64,000 nucleotides of DNA from Streptomyces dengpaensis (GTDB lineage Bacteria > Actinomycetota > Actinomycetes > Streptomycetales > Streptomycetaceae). The position numbers and the translations under genes were made by a program. This document shows, one piece after another, positions 33,901 through 44,111 of this stretch; positions within the stretch are counted from its first letter, which is position 1; each line of letters begins with the position of its first letter. Where the stretch lies: contig NZ_CP026652.1 of NCBI RefSeq assembly GCF_002946835.1, positions 3,472,001 to 3,536,000 on the forward strand, given 5' to 3'. The notes below the pieces were generated by a model that saw nothing but the letters and a program-made list of their open reading frames with translations, was not told where the DNA came from and ran no database searches.

Positions 33901-35163
33901 ATGCCAGCGCGCAGGACACCTCGGACACTTCTGGCCATTCCCGTGCTCCTGGCGCTGCTCTGCCTAGTCCCGACCGGCTTGCCGGACGTGACCCGGGCCG
34001 CCTCCCAAGACCCCGCGGCCTCGACCTCGGCCCCTGCCCCAGTCCCGGCTCCCGCCCCTGCCCCTCCCGAAGACACCGCTGCGGCCAAGGACGCGAACCC
34101 GGGCAGGGAAGCGACCCCGGGCAAGGACGCCAACCCCGCCGAAGACGCGCCCCCGGCCAAGAACGCCACCCCGCCCAAGGGCGCGGCCTCTGCCCAGAAC
34201 GCCACCCCGGCCGAAGACGCTGACCTCGCCCTCCTCGTCACCCGTGGCAAGGCCCCCGCCGCCGCCCTGCTGGCCCGCGACGACTCCGGCTCACGCTTCG
34301 TCGGCGCCGGTCACGGAATGGCCCGATCCGACCACTTCCGCGCGGGCAGCATCACCAAGACGTTCATCGCGACGCTGGTCCTGCAGCTCGCCGCCGAACG
34401 CCGGCTGTCCCTGTCCGACTCCGTGGACGATCACCTCCCCGGTCTGGTGCGCGGCGCGGGCAACGACGGCCGCCGCCTGACCCTGCGCGCCCTGCTCACC
34501 CACACCAGCGGCCTCTACGACTTCACCGCGGACACCAAGGGCACCGTCCCCGTCAGCCCGCTTCAGGCCGTACGCATCGCACTCACCCACCCCCCGGCCG
34601 ACCGCGGCCACTTCGCCTACTCGAACACCAACTACGTACTGCTCGGCATGGTCGTCGAGCAGATCACCGGCCACTCGTACGCCGCCGAGGCCGAGCGCCG
34701 CATCATCACTCCTCTCCGGCTGACCGGCACCTCCTTCCCCGGTGCCCGCTCCTCGCTGCCCTTGCCGCACGGTCGCGCGTACACCGCAGACGGCTCGGAC
34801 GTCACCGAACTCGACCCGCGCGTGGCCGGCGCCGCGGGTGAGCTGGTCAGCACGCTCGCCGACCTGAACCGCTTCTACCGGGCCCTGCTGGACGGCGACC
34901 TGCTGCTCCCACGCGTGCTGCACGAGATGCTCAACACCCGTGCCGCACATGGCTCGTACGGCATGGGCCTGTTCCCCGTGAAGCTGCCGTGCGGCACCAC
35001 GGTGTGGGGGCACAACGGCCGTATCTCCGGCAGCTACGTGCGCACCGCGGCCACCGTCGACGGTCGTCGTGTCCTCACCTTCCGGGTGAACACGGACGGG
35101 ATCGCAGACCCGAAACTCGAACCCGCCCTGCTCGCCGCCGAGTTCTGCCCCCGCACCTCGTAG
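33901..35163 (+). CDS. secreted serine hydrolase (beta-lactamase/D-Ala-D-Ala carboxypeptidase class C type)
   Basis: 420 aa from the ATG at 33901, with GGAAGGA upstream. A signal peptide (LLAIPVLLALLCLVPTG) is followed by about 80 residues of Lys/Asp/Pro/Ala repeats (AKDANPG, AEDAPPAKNATPP). The serine hydrolase fold has the S-x-x-K motif GSITKTFIA, the YSNTNY Y-x-N motif and the third motif WGHNGRISG in place of KTG. Such enzymes hydrolyse D-alanyl peptides or esters in the cell envelope. The 7-residue degenerate repeats in the stalk again show local expansion. It is divergent from kinase 5. Confidence 0.9.
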   Translation: MPARRTPRTLLAIPVLLALLCLVPTGLPDVTRAASQDPAASTSAPAPVPAPAPAPPEDTAAAKDANPGREATPGKDANPAEDAPPAKNATPPKGAASAQNATPAEDADLALLVTRGKAPAAALLARDDSGSRFVGAGHGMARSDHFRAGSITKTFIATLVLQLAAERRLSLSDSVDDHLPGLVRGAGNDGRRLTLRALLTHTSGLYDFTADTKGTVPVSPLQAVRIALTHPPADRGHFAYSNTNYVLLGMVVEQITGHSYAAEAERRIITPLRLTGTSFPGARSSLPLPHGRAYTADGSDVTELDPRVAGAAGELVSTLADLNRFYRALLDGDLLLPRVLHEMLNTRAAHGSYGMGLFPVKLPCGTTVWGHNGRISGSYVRTAATVDGRRVLTFRVNTDGIADPKLEPALLAAEFCPRTS

Positions 35164-35264
35164 AACGGACGGGCTCCGAGCGGAGATCCCAGATCACGAC
35201 ACTCGTTCGAGTGACATCAGCCCACAGGCCCAGCCCACAGGCCACAGAGCTCCGCTCAAAGCTT

Positions 35265-36971
35265 TCAAAGCGGCACGATGTCCGGCGCCCCCAGCCGCGC
35301 CGCGTCCGCCGTCAGGTCGTCCGGCTGGCGCTGGGACTCCCGCTCGGCCTCGACCCGCTTGTCGTAGTGCTCCACCTCGCGCTCGATCTGGTCCTTGTCC
35401 CAGCCCAGGACCGGCGCCATCAGCTCGGCCGCCTCGCGGGCGCAGCGCGTGCCCCGGTCGAAGGTCTCGATCGATATGCGGGTGCGCCGGGTCAGCACGT
35501 CGTCCAGATGCCGGGCGCCCTCGTGCGAGGCGGCGTAGACGATCTCGGCCCGGAGGTAGTCCTCGGCGGCTGCCAGGGGCTCGCCCAGGGACGGGTTCTC
35601 GGCGATGAGGTCGAGGAGTTCCTCGGCGAGCGACCCGTACCGGTTCAGCAGGTGCTCCACACGCGCCACATGGAGTCCGGTGCGCTGGGCGATCCGCGCT
35701 CGCGCGTTCCACAGCGCCCGGTATCCCTCGGCGCCCAGGAGCGGAATGTCCTCGGTGACGCAGTCGGCGACCCGCTGGTCGAGGCCGTGCACCGCCTCGT
35801 CCACCGCGTCCTTGGCCATCACCCGGTACGTCGTGTACTTGCCGCCGGCCACGACCACGAGCCCCGGCACCGGATGGGCCACCGTGTGCTCACGCGACAG
35901 CTTGCTGGTGGCGTCCGACTCGCCGGCCAGCAGCGGCCGCAGCCCCGCGTACACACCCTCTACGTCGTCGCGGGTCAGCGGCACCGAGAGCACCGAGTTC
36001 ACATGCTCCAGCAGATAGTCGATGTCCGCGCTGGACGCCGCCGGGTGGGCCTTGTCGAGGTCCCAGCCGGTGTCGGTGGTGCCGATGATCCAGTGGCGCC
36101 CCCACGGGATGACGAACAGCACGGACTTCTCGGTACGCAGGATCAGGCCTGTGGAGGAGTTGATCCGGTCCTTCGGCACGACCAGGTGTATGCCCTTGGA
36201 CGCCCGTACGTGGAACTGTCCCCGCTCCCCCACCATCGCCTGGGTGTCGTCGGTCCACACGCCCGTGGCGTTGACGACCTGTTTGGCGCGGATCTCGTAC
36301 TCCCCGCCCCCTTCGACGTCCTGCACCCTGGCACCGACGACGCGTTCACCCTCGCGCAGGAAGCTGGTCACGCGCGCGCGGTTGGCGACCTTCGCGCCGT
36401 ACGCCGCCGCCGTGCGCACCAGCGTGGTCACGTAGCGGGCGTCGTCCATCTGCGCGTCGTAGTACTGCAGGGCGCCGACCAGCGCGTCCTTCTTCAAGGC
36501 GGGGGCGACGCGCAGGGCTTGGCGGCGGCTCAGATGACGATGCGTCGGCAGTCCGCGGCCGTGGCCGCGCACCATCGACATCGCGTCGTAGAGCGCGACG
36601 CCCGAGCCCGCGTACCACCGCTCCCAGCCCTTGTGCTGGAGCGGGTAGAGGAACGGGACGGGCTTCACGAGGTGCGGTGCGAGCCGTTCGAGGAGCAGTC
36701 CGCGCTCCTTCAGGGCCTCGCGCACCAGCGCGAAGTCGAGCATCTCCAGATAGCGCAGGCCACCGTGGATCAGCTTGCTGGATCTGCTCGACGTGCCCGA
36801 CGCCCAGTCACGCGCCTCGACCAGGCCCGTGGACAGGCCTCGTGTCACGGCGTCGAGCGCCGTGCCCGCGCCGACCACTCCCGCGCCGATGACCAGCACA
36901 TCCAGCTCGTGCTCGGCCATGGCCGCCAGTGACTCGGCGCGCTCCGCCGGCCCCAGTGTCGCTGTCCTCAC
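35265..36971 (-). CDS. glpD: glycerol-3-phosphate dehydrogenase (FAD)
   Basis: 568 aa. It oxidises sn-glycerol-3-phosphate to dihydroxyacetone phosphate at the membrane, passing electrons to quinone. The FAD fingerprint VLVIGAGVVGAGTALDAVTR lies at about residues 25-44. The FAD signature SSRSSKLIHGGLRYLEMLDF and the internal repeat VNATGVWTDD plus GGKYTTYRVMAKDA are present, followed by the C-terminal DAO_C domain. The start is the GTG at 36971 with GGGAGG 5 bases upstream. The glycerol kinase and facilitator genes are not adjacent. Confidence 0.96.
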   Translation of the reverse strand: MRTATLGPAERAESLAAMAEHELDVLVIGAGVVGAGTALDAVTRGLSTGLVEARDWASGTSSRSSKLIHGGLRYLEMLDFALVREALKERGLLLERLAPHLVKPVPFLYPLQHKGWERWYAGSGVALYDAMSMVRGHGRGLPTHRHLSRRQALRVAPALKKDALVGALQYYDAQMDDARYVTTLVRTAAAYGAKVANRARVTSFLREGERVVGARVQDVEGGGEYEIRAKQVVNATGVWTDDTQAMVGERGQFHVRASKGIHLVVPKDRINSSTGLILRTEKSVLFVIPWGRHWIIGTTDTGWDLDKAHPAASSADIDYLLEHVNSVLSVPLTRDDVEGVYAGLRPLLAGESDATSKLSREHTVAHPVPGLVVVAGGKYTTYRVMAKDAVDEAVHGLDQRVADCVTEDIPLLGAEGYRALWNARARIAQRTGLHVARVEHLLNRYGSLAEELLDLIAENPSLGEPLAAAEDYLRAEIVYAASHEGARHLDDVLTRRTRISIETFDRGTRCAREAAELMAPVLGWDKDQIEREVEHYDKRVEAERESQRQPDDLTADAARLGAPDIVPL

Positions 36972-37240
36972 CGCTGCCTCCCGCTGTCCGTCGGGCTGGC
37001 GTCACCTTCCGCGACGCCCGGCTCACATCCCCCACGTCCAAAGTCTGACCGTCTTGCCCGCCTTCGGCCACCGGCCGTCCGCAGCCTGTGGACAACTCTC
37101 GGCGACGCGCAAGGAATCGCAGTCGAACAATCCAGCAAATCGGTCATATTTACTCCTAGTGTGACAGTGCGCTCGCCCGACCTGTCCACAGGGCTTGCGC
37201 ACCTGTCCCGCTTCGGTTACTGGGAAGGACGGCCCACTCC

Positions 37241-38449
37241 ATGCCCGCAGATCTCGCCGTCATCGGACTCGGACATCTCGGCCTGCCGCTGGCCCAGGCC
37301 GCCGTCGCCGCCGGCATCCCCACGCTCGGCTACAAGACGGGTCCGGAAGGCGGCTCCCTGACCCCCGCCGAACTGCGCCGGATGCTCTCGGGGGGCTTCC
37401 GGCCGGCCACCAACCCCGCGGAACTCGGCCGCGTACGCACCGCGGTCATCTGCGCGCCGACTCCGCGGGGCGCGGACGGCGGTCTCGATCTGGGTCAGGT
37501 GGAGGCGGCCGCCCGCACCCTTGCCGCGCAGCTGCGCCCGCACACCACGGTGATCCTGGAATCGCCCGTACATCCCGGCACCACGGAGGAATTCCTCCGC
37601 CCGCTCCTCGAAGAGGGCTCCGGGCTGCGCGTGGGGCGCGATTTCCACCTCGCGTACTCGCCCAGCCGGTTCGATCCCGGCAACCGCGACTTCGCCCCCG
37701 CCAACACGCCGAAGGTCATCGGCGGTCTGACCCCCGCCTGCACCGAGTCGGCCGCCGCCTTCTACGGGCGCCTCACCGACAAGGTCGTACGCGCGCGTGG
37801 ACCACGCGAAGCGGAAACGGTGCAGCTCCTGGAGACCAACTTCCGGCACGTCAACATCGCCCTCGTCAACGAGATGGCCGTGCTCTGCCACGACCTGGGC
37901 GTCGACCTGTGGGACGTCATCCGGTGCGCCGAGACCAAGCCGTTCGGCTTCCAGGCGTTCCGGCCGGGCCCCGGTGTGGGCGGCCACGGCATCCCCCAGG
38001 ATCTGACCGGCCACACGGGCCGCTCCCTCCGGATGGTCGAGCTGGCCCAGCAGGTCAACAGCCACATGCCGCAGTACGTCATCCAGCGCGCCGCCACCCT
38101 CCTCAACGAGCACGGCAAATCGGCCCGCGCCGCGCGCGTGCTGCTCCTCGGCGTCACCTACAAGCCCGATCTCGCCGACCAGGAGGGCTCTCCCGCCCAC
38201 GAGATCGCGCTGCGCCTGATGGAACTCGGGGCGTCCGTCAGCTACCACGACCCACACGTCCCGGCGTGGAGCGTCCTCGGGCGCCCGGTCCCGCGCGCCG
38301 ACTCCTTCTACGAGGCCGCGGCCGACGCCGACCTCACGATCCTGCTCCAGCAGCACCGCACGTACGACCTGCAAGGACTCTCCGTGAAGGCCCAACTCCT
38401 GCTGGACACACGGGGAGCGACCCCGACCGGGGCGGCGCACCGGCTCTGA
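37241..38449 (+). CDS. nucleotide-sugar dehydrogenase family protein lacking the catalytic Cys
   Basis: 402 aa with the three UDP-glucose/UDP-ManNAc dehydrogenase domains. The NAD motif is VIGLGHLGLPLAQAAVAAGI. The conserved motifs YSPSRFDPGNRDF and NTPKVIGG and the substrate Lys segment KPFGFQAF are normal. The active-site loop reads GPGVGGHGIPQDL where the family has GGHCIPVDP, so the thiohemiacetal-forming Cys is Gly. With that residue lost, full four-electron oxidation is not expected; the protein may bind sugar nucleotides, act as an epimerase-like or alcohol-only dehydrogenase, or be inactive. No surface polysaccharide genes surround it. Confidence 0.88.
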   Translation: MPADLAVIGLGHLGLPLAQAAVAAGIPTLGYKTGPEGGSLTPAELRRMLSGGFRPATNPAELGRVRTAVICAPTPRGADGGLDLGQVEAAARTLAAQLRPHTTVILESPVHPGTTEEFLRPLLEEGSGLRVGRDFHLAYSPSRFDPGNRDFAPANTPKVIGGLTPACTESAAAFYGRLTDKVVRARGPREAETVQLLETNFRHVNIALVNEMAVLCHDLGVDLWDVIRCAETKPFGFQAFRPGPGVGGHGIPQDLTGHTGRSLRMVELAQQVNSHMPQYVIQRAATLLNEHGKSARAARVLLLGVTYKPDLADQEGSPAHEIALRLMELGASVSYHDPHVPAWSVLGRPVPRADSFYEAAADADLTILLQQHRTYDLQGLSVKAQLLLDTRGATPTGAAHRL

Positions 38450-38542
38450 CCTCCGAAAACTTGACGCGCTTGGTCACTCGCGCCTGCTAATGTGCGGCAG
38501 CTCCCGCACACAAGTGCGCCCGTGACCCGGGCGCCGACAGAT

Positions 38543-38590
38543 GTGCGCTCACGTCCCTGGCGCACACCACAGGTGCGCTAACTTCCCTGG
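38543..38590 (+). repeat. direct repeat upstream of a membrane protein gene
   Basis: GTGCGCTCACGTCCCTGG at 38543-38560 and GTGCGCTAACTTCCCTGG at 38573-38590, centred 30 bases apart and ending at the ribosome site of the gene at 38601. TTGACG at 38461 followed by TGCTAAT is a weak promoter candidate. Confidence 0.65.
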
Positions 38591-38600
38591 GGGGAACCAC

Positions 38601-39122
38601 ATGAGTCAGTCGACTCCGCCACCGTCCGGCAACCCGTACGCCGACCAGCCCGGCCAGCCGCAGCAGGGCGTGCCCCAGCCCGGCTTCCCGACGGCCCCGG
38701 TCGCCCCGGCCGCTCCGGTGCGCGACAGCCTCGGGCTCGGCCTCGCGGCCGCCTTCGGTGCCGCCGTGGTCACGGCGGGCGTCTACGGCGCCATCATCGG
38801 TCTCACCAAGCACGAGATCGGCTGGGCCGCCGTCGGCGTCGGCTTCCTGATCGGCCTCGCCGCGGGCCGCGTCGGCGGCCGCAACCCGATCCTGCCGATC
38901 GTCAGCGTGGTCCTGTCGGCCGCCTCGGTCTACTTCGGCCAGCTGATCGGCGAGGCCATGATCGGCGCCAAGGAACTGGGCGTCGGCTTCAGCGAGGTCT
39001 TCTTCGACAACTTCGGCCTGGTCCAGGAAGCCTGGAAGGCCGACTCCGACCCGCTGACCTTCGTCTTCTTCGCGATCGCGGCGTACGTGGCGTTCACGAG
39101 CGCCCGCAAGGCCGGTCAGTAG
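38601..39122 (+). CDS. multi-pass membrane protein, function unknown
   Basis: 173 aa from the ATG at 38601, with GGGGGAA 6 bases upstream. A Pro/Gln-rich N-terminal tail (about 45 residues, NPYADQPGQPQQGVPQPGF) precedes four hydrophobic helices (GLGLAAAFGAAVVTAGVYGA; WAAVGVGFLIGLAAGRVGGR; ILPIVSVVLSAASVYFGQLI; LTFVFFAIAAYVAFTSARKA). No catalytic motif. It is convergent with guaB3 across a shared terminator. Confidence 0.85.
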   Translation: MSQSTPPPSGNPYADQPGQPQQGVPQPGFPTAPVAPAAPVRDSLGLGLAAAFGAAVVTAGVYGAIIGLTKHEIGWAAVGVGFLIGLAAGRVGGRNPILPIVSVVLSAASVYFGQLIGEAMIGAKELGVGFSEVFFDNFGLVQEAWKADSDPLTFVFFAIAAYVAFTSARKAGQ

Positions 39123-39141
39123 CCGGAAAACCGGCGTACGA

Positions 39142-39175
39142 AAGGGCCCGTCCATCGCGCGGTGGACGGGCCCTT
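39142..39175. terminator. bidirectional terminator
   Basis: A 13-bp perfect stem (AAGGGCCCGTCCA with TGGACGGGCCCTT) with an 8-base loop, between the convergent membrane protein and guaB3 genes. Confidence 0.85.
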
Positions 39176-39195
39176 CGCCGCAAGGGCGCTAGGGA

Positions 39196-40320
39196 CTAGC
39201 GCTTGTGCTGGGAGTCCGCGACCGTCACCTCGACGCGCTGGAACTCCTTGAGCTCGCTGTAGCCGGTGGTGGCCATGGCGCGGCGGAGGGCGCCGAAGAA
39301 GTTCATGGAGCCGTCGGGGGTGTGCGAGGGGCCCGTGAGGACCTCCTCGATGGTGCCGACGGTGCCGAGGTCGACCTTCTTGCCGCGCGGCAGCTCCTCG
39401 TTGACGGCCTCCATGCCCCAGTGGTGGCCCTTTCCGGGCGCGTCCGTGGCGCGGGCCAGCGGGGAGCCCATCATCACCGAGTCGGCGCCGCAGGCGATCG
39501 CCTTGGGCAGGTCGCCGGACCAGCCGACGCCGCCGTCCGCGATCACGTGCACGTACCGGCCGCCGGACTCGTCCATGTAGTCGCGGCGGGCCGCGGCGAC
39601 GTCCGCCACCGCCGTGGCCATCGGGACCTGGATGCCCAGGACGTTGCGCGTGGTGTGCGCGGCGCCGCCGCCGAAGCCGACGAGGACACCGGCCGCGCCC
39701 GTGCGCATCAGGTGCAGGGCGGCGGTGTACGTGGCGCAGCCGCCGACGATCACCGGGACGTCCAGCTCGTAGATGAACTGCTTCAGGTTCAGCGGCTCGG
39801 AGGCACCCGAGACGTGCTCCGCCGACACCGTCGTACCGCGGATGACGAAGATGTCCACGCCCGCGTCCACGACGGCCTTGGAGAACTGCGCCGTGCGCTG
39901 CGGGGACAGCGCGGCGGCGGTGACGACGCCGGAGTCGCGGACCTCCTTGATGCGCTGCCCGATCAGCTCCTCCTTGATGGGAGCCGCGTAGATCTCCTGG
40001 AGGCGGCGGGTCGCGGTGGCCGCGTCCAGCTCGGCGATCTCGTCGAGCAGCGGCTGCGGGTCCTCGTACCTCGTCCACAGGCCTTCGAGGTTCAGTACGC
40101 CCAGGCCGCCCAGCTCGCCGATGCGGATCGCGGTGGCCGGGGAGACGACCGAGTCCATCGGGGCCGCCAGGAAGGGCAGCTCGAAGCGGTAGGCGTCGAT
40201 CTGCCAGGCGATCGAGACCTCCTTGGGGTCCCGCGTACGGCGACTCGGGACGACGGCGATGTCGTCGAAGGCGTACGCCCGGCGGCCGCGCTTGCCGCGC
40301 CCGATCTCGATCTCAGTCAC
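39196..40320 (-). CDS. guaB3: GuaB3-type IMP dehydrogenase-family protein
   Basis: 374 aa from the GTG at 40320. A single IMPDH/GMP-reductase TIM barrel with no CBS pair: FDDIAVVPSRRTRDPKEV, LPFLAAPMDSVVSPATA, GVLVGFGGGAAHTTR and VIADGGVGWSGDLPKAIACG. The catalytic loop, GSICTTR in GuaB next door, reads GGAAHTTR here, so the active-site Cys is replaced by His, as I recall for the actinobacterial GuaB3 subgroup. This argues against ordinary IMP dehydrogenase chemistry, though cyanobacterial GuaB3 has been reported active. It lies downstream of guaB. Confidence 0.9.
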   Translation of the reverse strand: MTEIEIGRGKRGRRAYAFDDIAVVPSRRTRDPKEVSIAWQIDAYRFELPFLAAPMDSVVSPATAIRIGELGGLGVLNLEGLWTRYEDPQPLLDEIAELDAATATRRLQEIYAAPIKEELIGQRIKEVRDSGVVTAAALSPQRTAQFSKAVVDAGVDIFVIRGTTVSAEHVSGASEPLNLKQFIYELDVPVIVGGCATYTAALHLMRTGAAGVLVGFGGGAAHTTRNVLGIQVPMATAVADVAAARRDYMDESGGRYVHVIADGGVGWSGDLPKAIACGADSVMMGSPLARATDAPGKGHHWGMEAVNEELPRGKKVDLGTVGTIEEVLTGPSHTPDGSMNFFGALRRAMATTGYSELKEFQRVEVTVADSQHKR

Positions 40321-40374
40321 GTGTGTGGCCTTTCCTCTTCGCTTCTGCGCCTCCCAGTATCCCCGACGGGTACG

Positions 40375-40414
40375 ACAAGGGCGGCCCCGGAGGTTCATCC
40401 GGAGCCGCCCTTGT
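40375..40414 (-). terminator. guaB terminator
   Basis: Stem ACAAGGGCGGC(CC)CCGGA with TCCGGAGCCGCCCTTGT, with a short bulge, between the guaB stop (40460) and the guaB3 start (40320). Confidence 0.75.
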
Positions 40415-40459
40415 ACAGCTTCACACGCGCGTGTGTACGGCTTCACGCGCGCGTGGAGG

Positions 40460-42277
<1,818 letters not shown>

Positions 42278-42943
42278 CTACTGCTCCGCCAGTGCCCGCA
42301 AGCGGCTCAGCGCCCTGTGCTGGGCCACCCGTACGGCCCCTGGTGACATTCCCAACATCTGGCCTGTTTCCTCGGCCGTCAGGCCCACCGCGATGCGCAG
42401 CAGGAGCAGCTCGCGCTGGTTCTCGGGGAGGTTGGCCAGGAGTTTCTTGGCCCACTCGGCGTCGCTGCTGAGCAGGGCTCGCTCCTCGGGCCCGAGCGAA
42501 TCGTCCGGGCGCTCGGGCATCTCGTCCGAGGGGACGGCCGTCGACCCGGGGTGGCGCATCGCGGCGCGCTGCAGATCGGCGACCTTGTGCGCGGCGATGG
42601 CGAAGACGAACGCCTCGAAGGGGCGCCCGGTGTCCTTGTAGCGCGGCAGCGCCAGAAGCACCGCGACGCAGACCTCCTGCGCGAGATCCTCCACGAAGTG
42701 CCGCGCGTCACCCGGAAGTCGCGACAGACGGGCACGGCAGTAGCGCAAGGCCAGAGGGTGAACGTGGGCGAGCAGGTCGTGTGTGGCCTGCTCGTCTCCG
42801 TCGACCGCGCGATGGACGAGCGCACCGATCCCCGTCGTCTCGTCGTCACGCATCGGTCCATGGTGCCTTGGCGTCGTCCGATCCGTGGCACCGCGTCCGT
42901 AGTTGTGCACCGAAGCGTTATGAGCAGGTGCGCCGGAACTCAT
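42278..42943 (-). CDS. shbA: ECF-type RNA polymerase sigma factor, ShbA-like
   Basis: 221 aa from the ATG at 42943, which has GGGGAGG upstream; an inner ATG at 42853 is an alternative and would drop a 30-residue extension. Sigma region 2 ([15 protein letters not shown], then [19 protein letters not shown] and [17 protein letters not shown]) and region 4 ([38 protein letters not shown]) are visible. The position beside bldM and guaB matches ShbA, the sigma factor that drives hrdB transcription in S. griseus, and the mycobacterial sigD locus. Identification rests on synteny and motif memory. Confidence 0.82.
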   Translation of the reverse strand: MSSGAPAHNASVHNYGRGATDRTTPRHHGPMRDDETTGIGALVHRAVDGDEQATHDLLAHVHPLALRYCRARLSRLPGDARHFVEDLAQEVCVAVLLALPRYKDTGRPFEAFVFAIAAHKVADLQRAAMRHPGSTAVPSDEMPERPDDSLGPEERALLSSDAEWAKKLLANLPENQRELLLLRIAVGLTAEETGQMLGMSPGAVRVAQHRALSRLRALAEQ

Positions 42944-43109
42944 CTCCTGCGCCCTCCCCTTCCGCTCGACCGACTCGTCCCCGAGAGACTCCACACCTCA
43001 AGGATGCGGCATCCGCGGCGAAACGAGCAGCAGGCACCCGGCGGGTCCCTTTGCCAACCCCGCCCACCATGAGGTAGGCGGGGATTCCCGTACCCCCGCG
43101 GCGGCTCAC

Positions 43110-43721
43110 TCAGCGAACCAGGCCCCACCGGAAACCGAGCGCCACGGCGTGCGCGCGGTCGGAGGCGCCGAGCTTCTTGAACAGCCGCCTGGCGTGCGTT
43201 TTGACCGTGTCCTCGGAGAGGAACAGCTCACGGCCGATCTCCGCGTTCGAGCGGCCGTGGCTCATGCCTTCGAGGACCTGGATCTCACGCGCGGTGAGCG
43301 TGGGCGCCGCGCCCATCTCGGCCGAGCGCAGCCTGCGCGGGGCGAGCCGCCAGGTGGGGTCGGCGAGCGCCTGTGTGACGGTCGCGCGCAGCTCCGCGCG
43401 GGAGGCGTCCTTGTGCAGATAGCCGCGGGCGCCGGCGGCGACGGCGAGTGCCACACCGTCCAGGTCCTCGGCGACGGTGAGCATGATGATGCGCGCACCG
43501 GGGTCGGCGGACAGCAGCCGCCGGACGGTCTCGACGCCGCCCAGGCCGGGCATGCGTACGTCCATCAGAATCAGGTCCGAGCGGTCGGCACCCCAGCGGC
43601 GGAGGACTTCCTCGCCGTTGGCCGCCGTCGTCACGCGCTCGACGCCGGGCACGGTCGCGACCGCGCGGCGGAGCGCCTCTCGGGCAAGCGGGGAGTCGTC
43701 GCAGACGAGGACGGATGTCAT
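43110..43721 (-). CDS. bldM: BldM, orphan FixJ/LuxR-type developmental response regulator
   Basis: 203 aa from the ATG at 43721, with GGAGG 6 bases upstream. The atypical receiver domain (MTSVLVCDDSPLAREALRRA, phosphoacceptor-site Asp in DLILMDVRMPGLG) precedes the LuxR-type domain (LTAREIQVLEGMSHGRSNAE, VKTHARRLFKKLGASDRAHA). The sequence is that of Streptomyces BldM as I recall it. It activates aerial-hypha genes as a homodimer and sporulation genes as a heterodimer with WhiI, without needing phosphorylation. A matching sigma-BldN promoter lies upstream (43855-43882). Confidence 0.97.
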   Translation of the reverse strand: MTSVLVCDDSPLAREALRRAVATVPGVERVTTAANGEEVLRRWGADRSDLILMDVRMPGLGGVETVRRLLSADPGARIIMLTVAEDLDGVALAVAAGARGYLHKDASRAELRATVTQALADPTWRLAPRRLRSAEMGAAPTLTAREIQVLEGMSHGRSNAEIGRELFLSEDTVKTHARRLFKKLGASDRAHAVALGFRWGLVR

Positions 43722-44111
43722 GGCCGCCCTCCGCAGCTGATGCGCGTCACCTTGAGCCTCCAGGCTGGTACGAATCGTCACCGGTGCGGTCGACACTCGC
43801 CGACGGTCACTGCCGCCTGCCCGAGCGCTTGTTCCTTCAACCGCCTCCGCACTCTCAACGATGGTCACTCGAAAGAGTTACGGGGCAGTCAGTCATCATC
43901 GGCACTGTACGTGAGGGCGCGGACACAGTGCAGACGTGCGCAACGGACCCTCAACGTTTCATCACAACCTATGCCCCATTTAGCCTGTTTTCTGGCCATT
44001 TACTGGTGTATGCGGCTAGATTCGCAATGAGTCATATTTTCATCTCCTTAGATCGTAGATGTACGGTCGGTGGGCACAGAGCATCCCGGAACGGCAACAA
44101 GGGGACACGCA
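43722..44111. other. 390-base divergent promoter region of bldM and whiD
   Basis: It holds the sigma-BldN promoter for bldM. The whiD-proximal half (43965-44060) is strikingly AT-rich for this chromosome (CCATTTAGCCTGTTTTCTGG, AGTCATATTTTCATCTCC), as expected for developmentally controlled whiD promoters. No ORF is credible here. Confidence 0.7.
43855..43882 (-). promoter_or_regulatory. sigma-BldN promoter of bldM
   Basis: On the minus strand CGTAAC is followed after exactly 16 bases by CGTTGA, the published BldN consensus (CGTAAC-N16-CGTTGA). The -10 hexamer ends about 135 bases before the bldM ATG. The spacer carries an ACTC/GAGT inverted repeat, of the kind a developmental repressor could use, but its half-site spacing differs from a BldD box. 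Confidence 0.85.

Noticed and set aside
33716..33928. 71-residue N-terminal extension of kinase 5
   Set aside because: No ribosome site; the ATG at 33715 has GAGGGG upstream and gives a start like its paralogues.
43855..43882. BldD box inside the bldM promoter
   Set aside because: The ACTC/GAGT half-sites are separated by four bases, not one, so it does not fit the BldD consensus.
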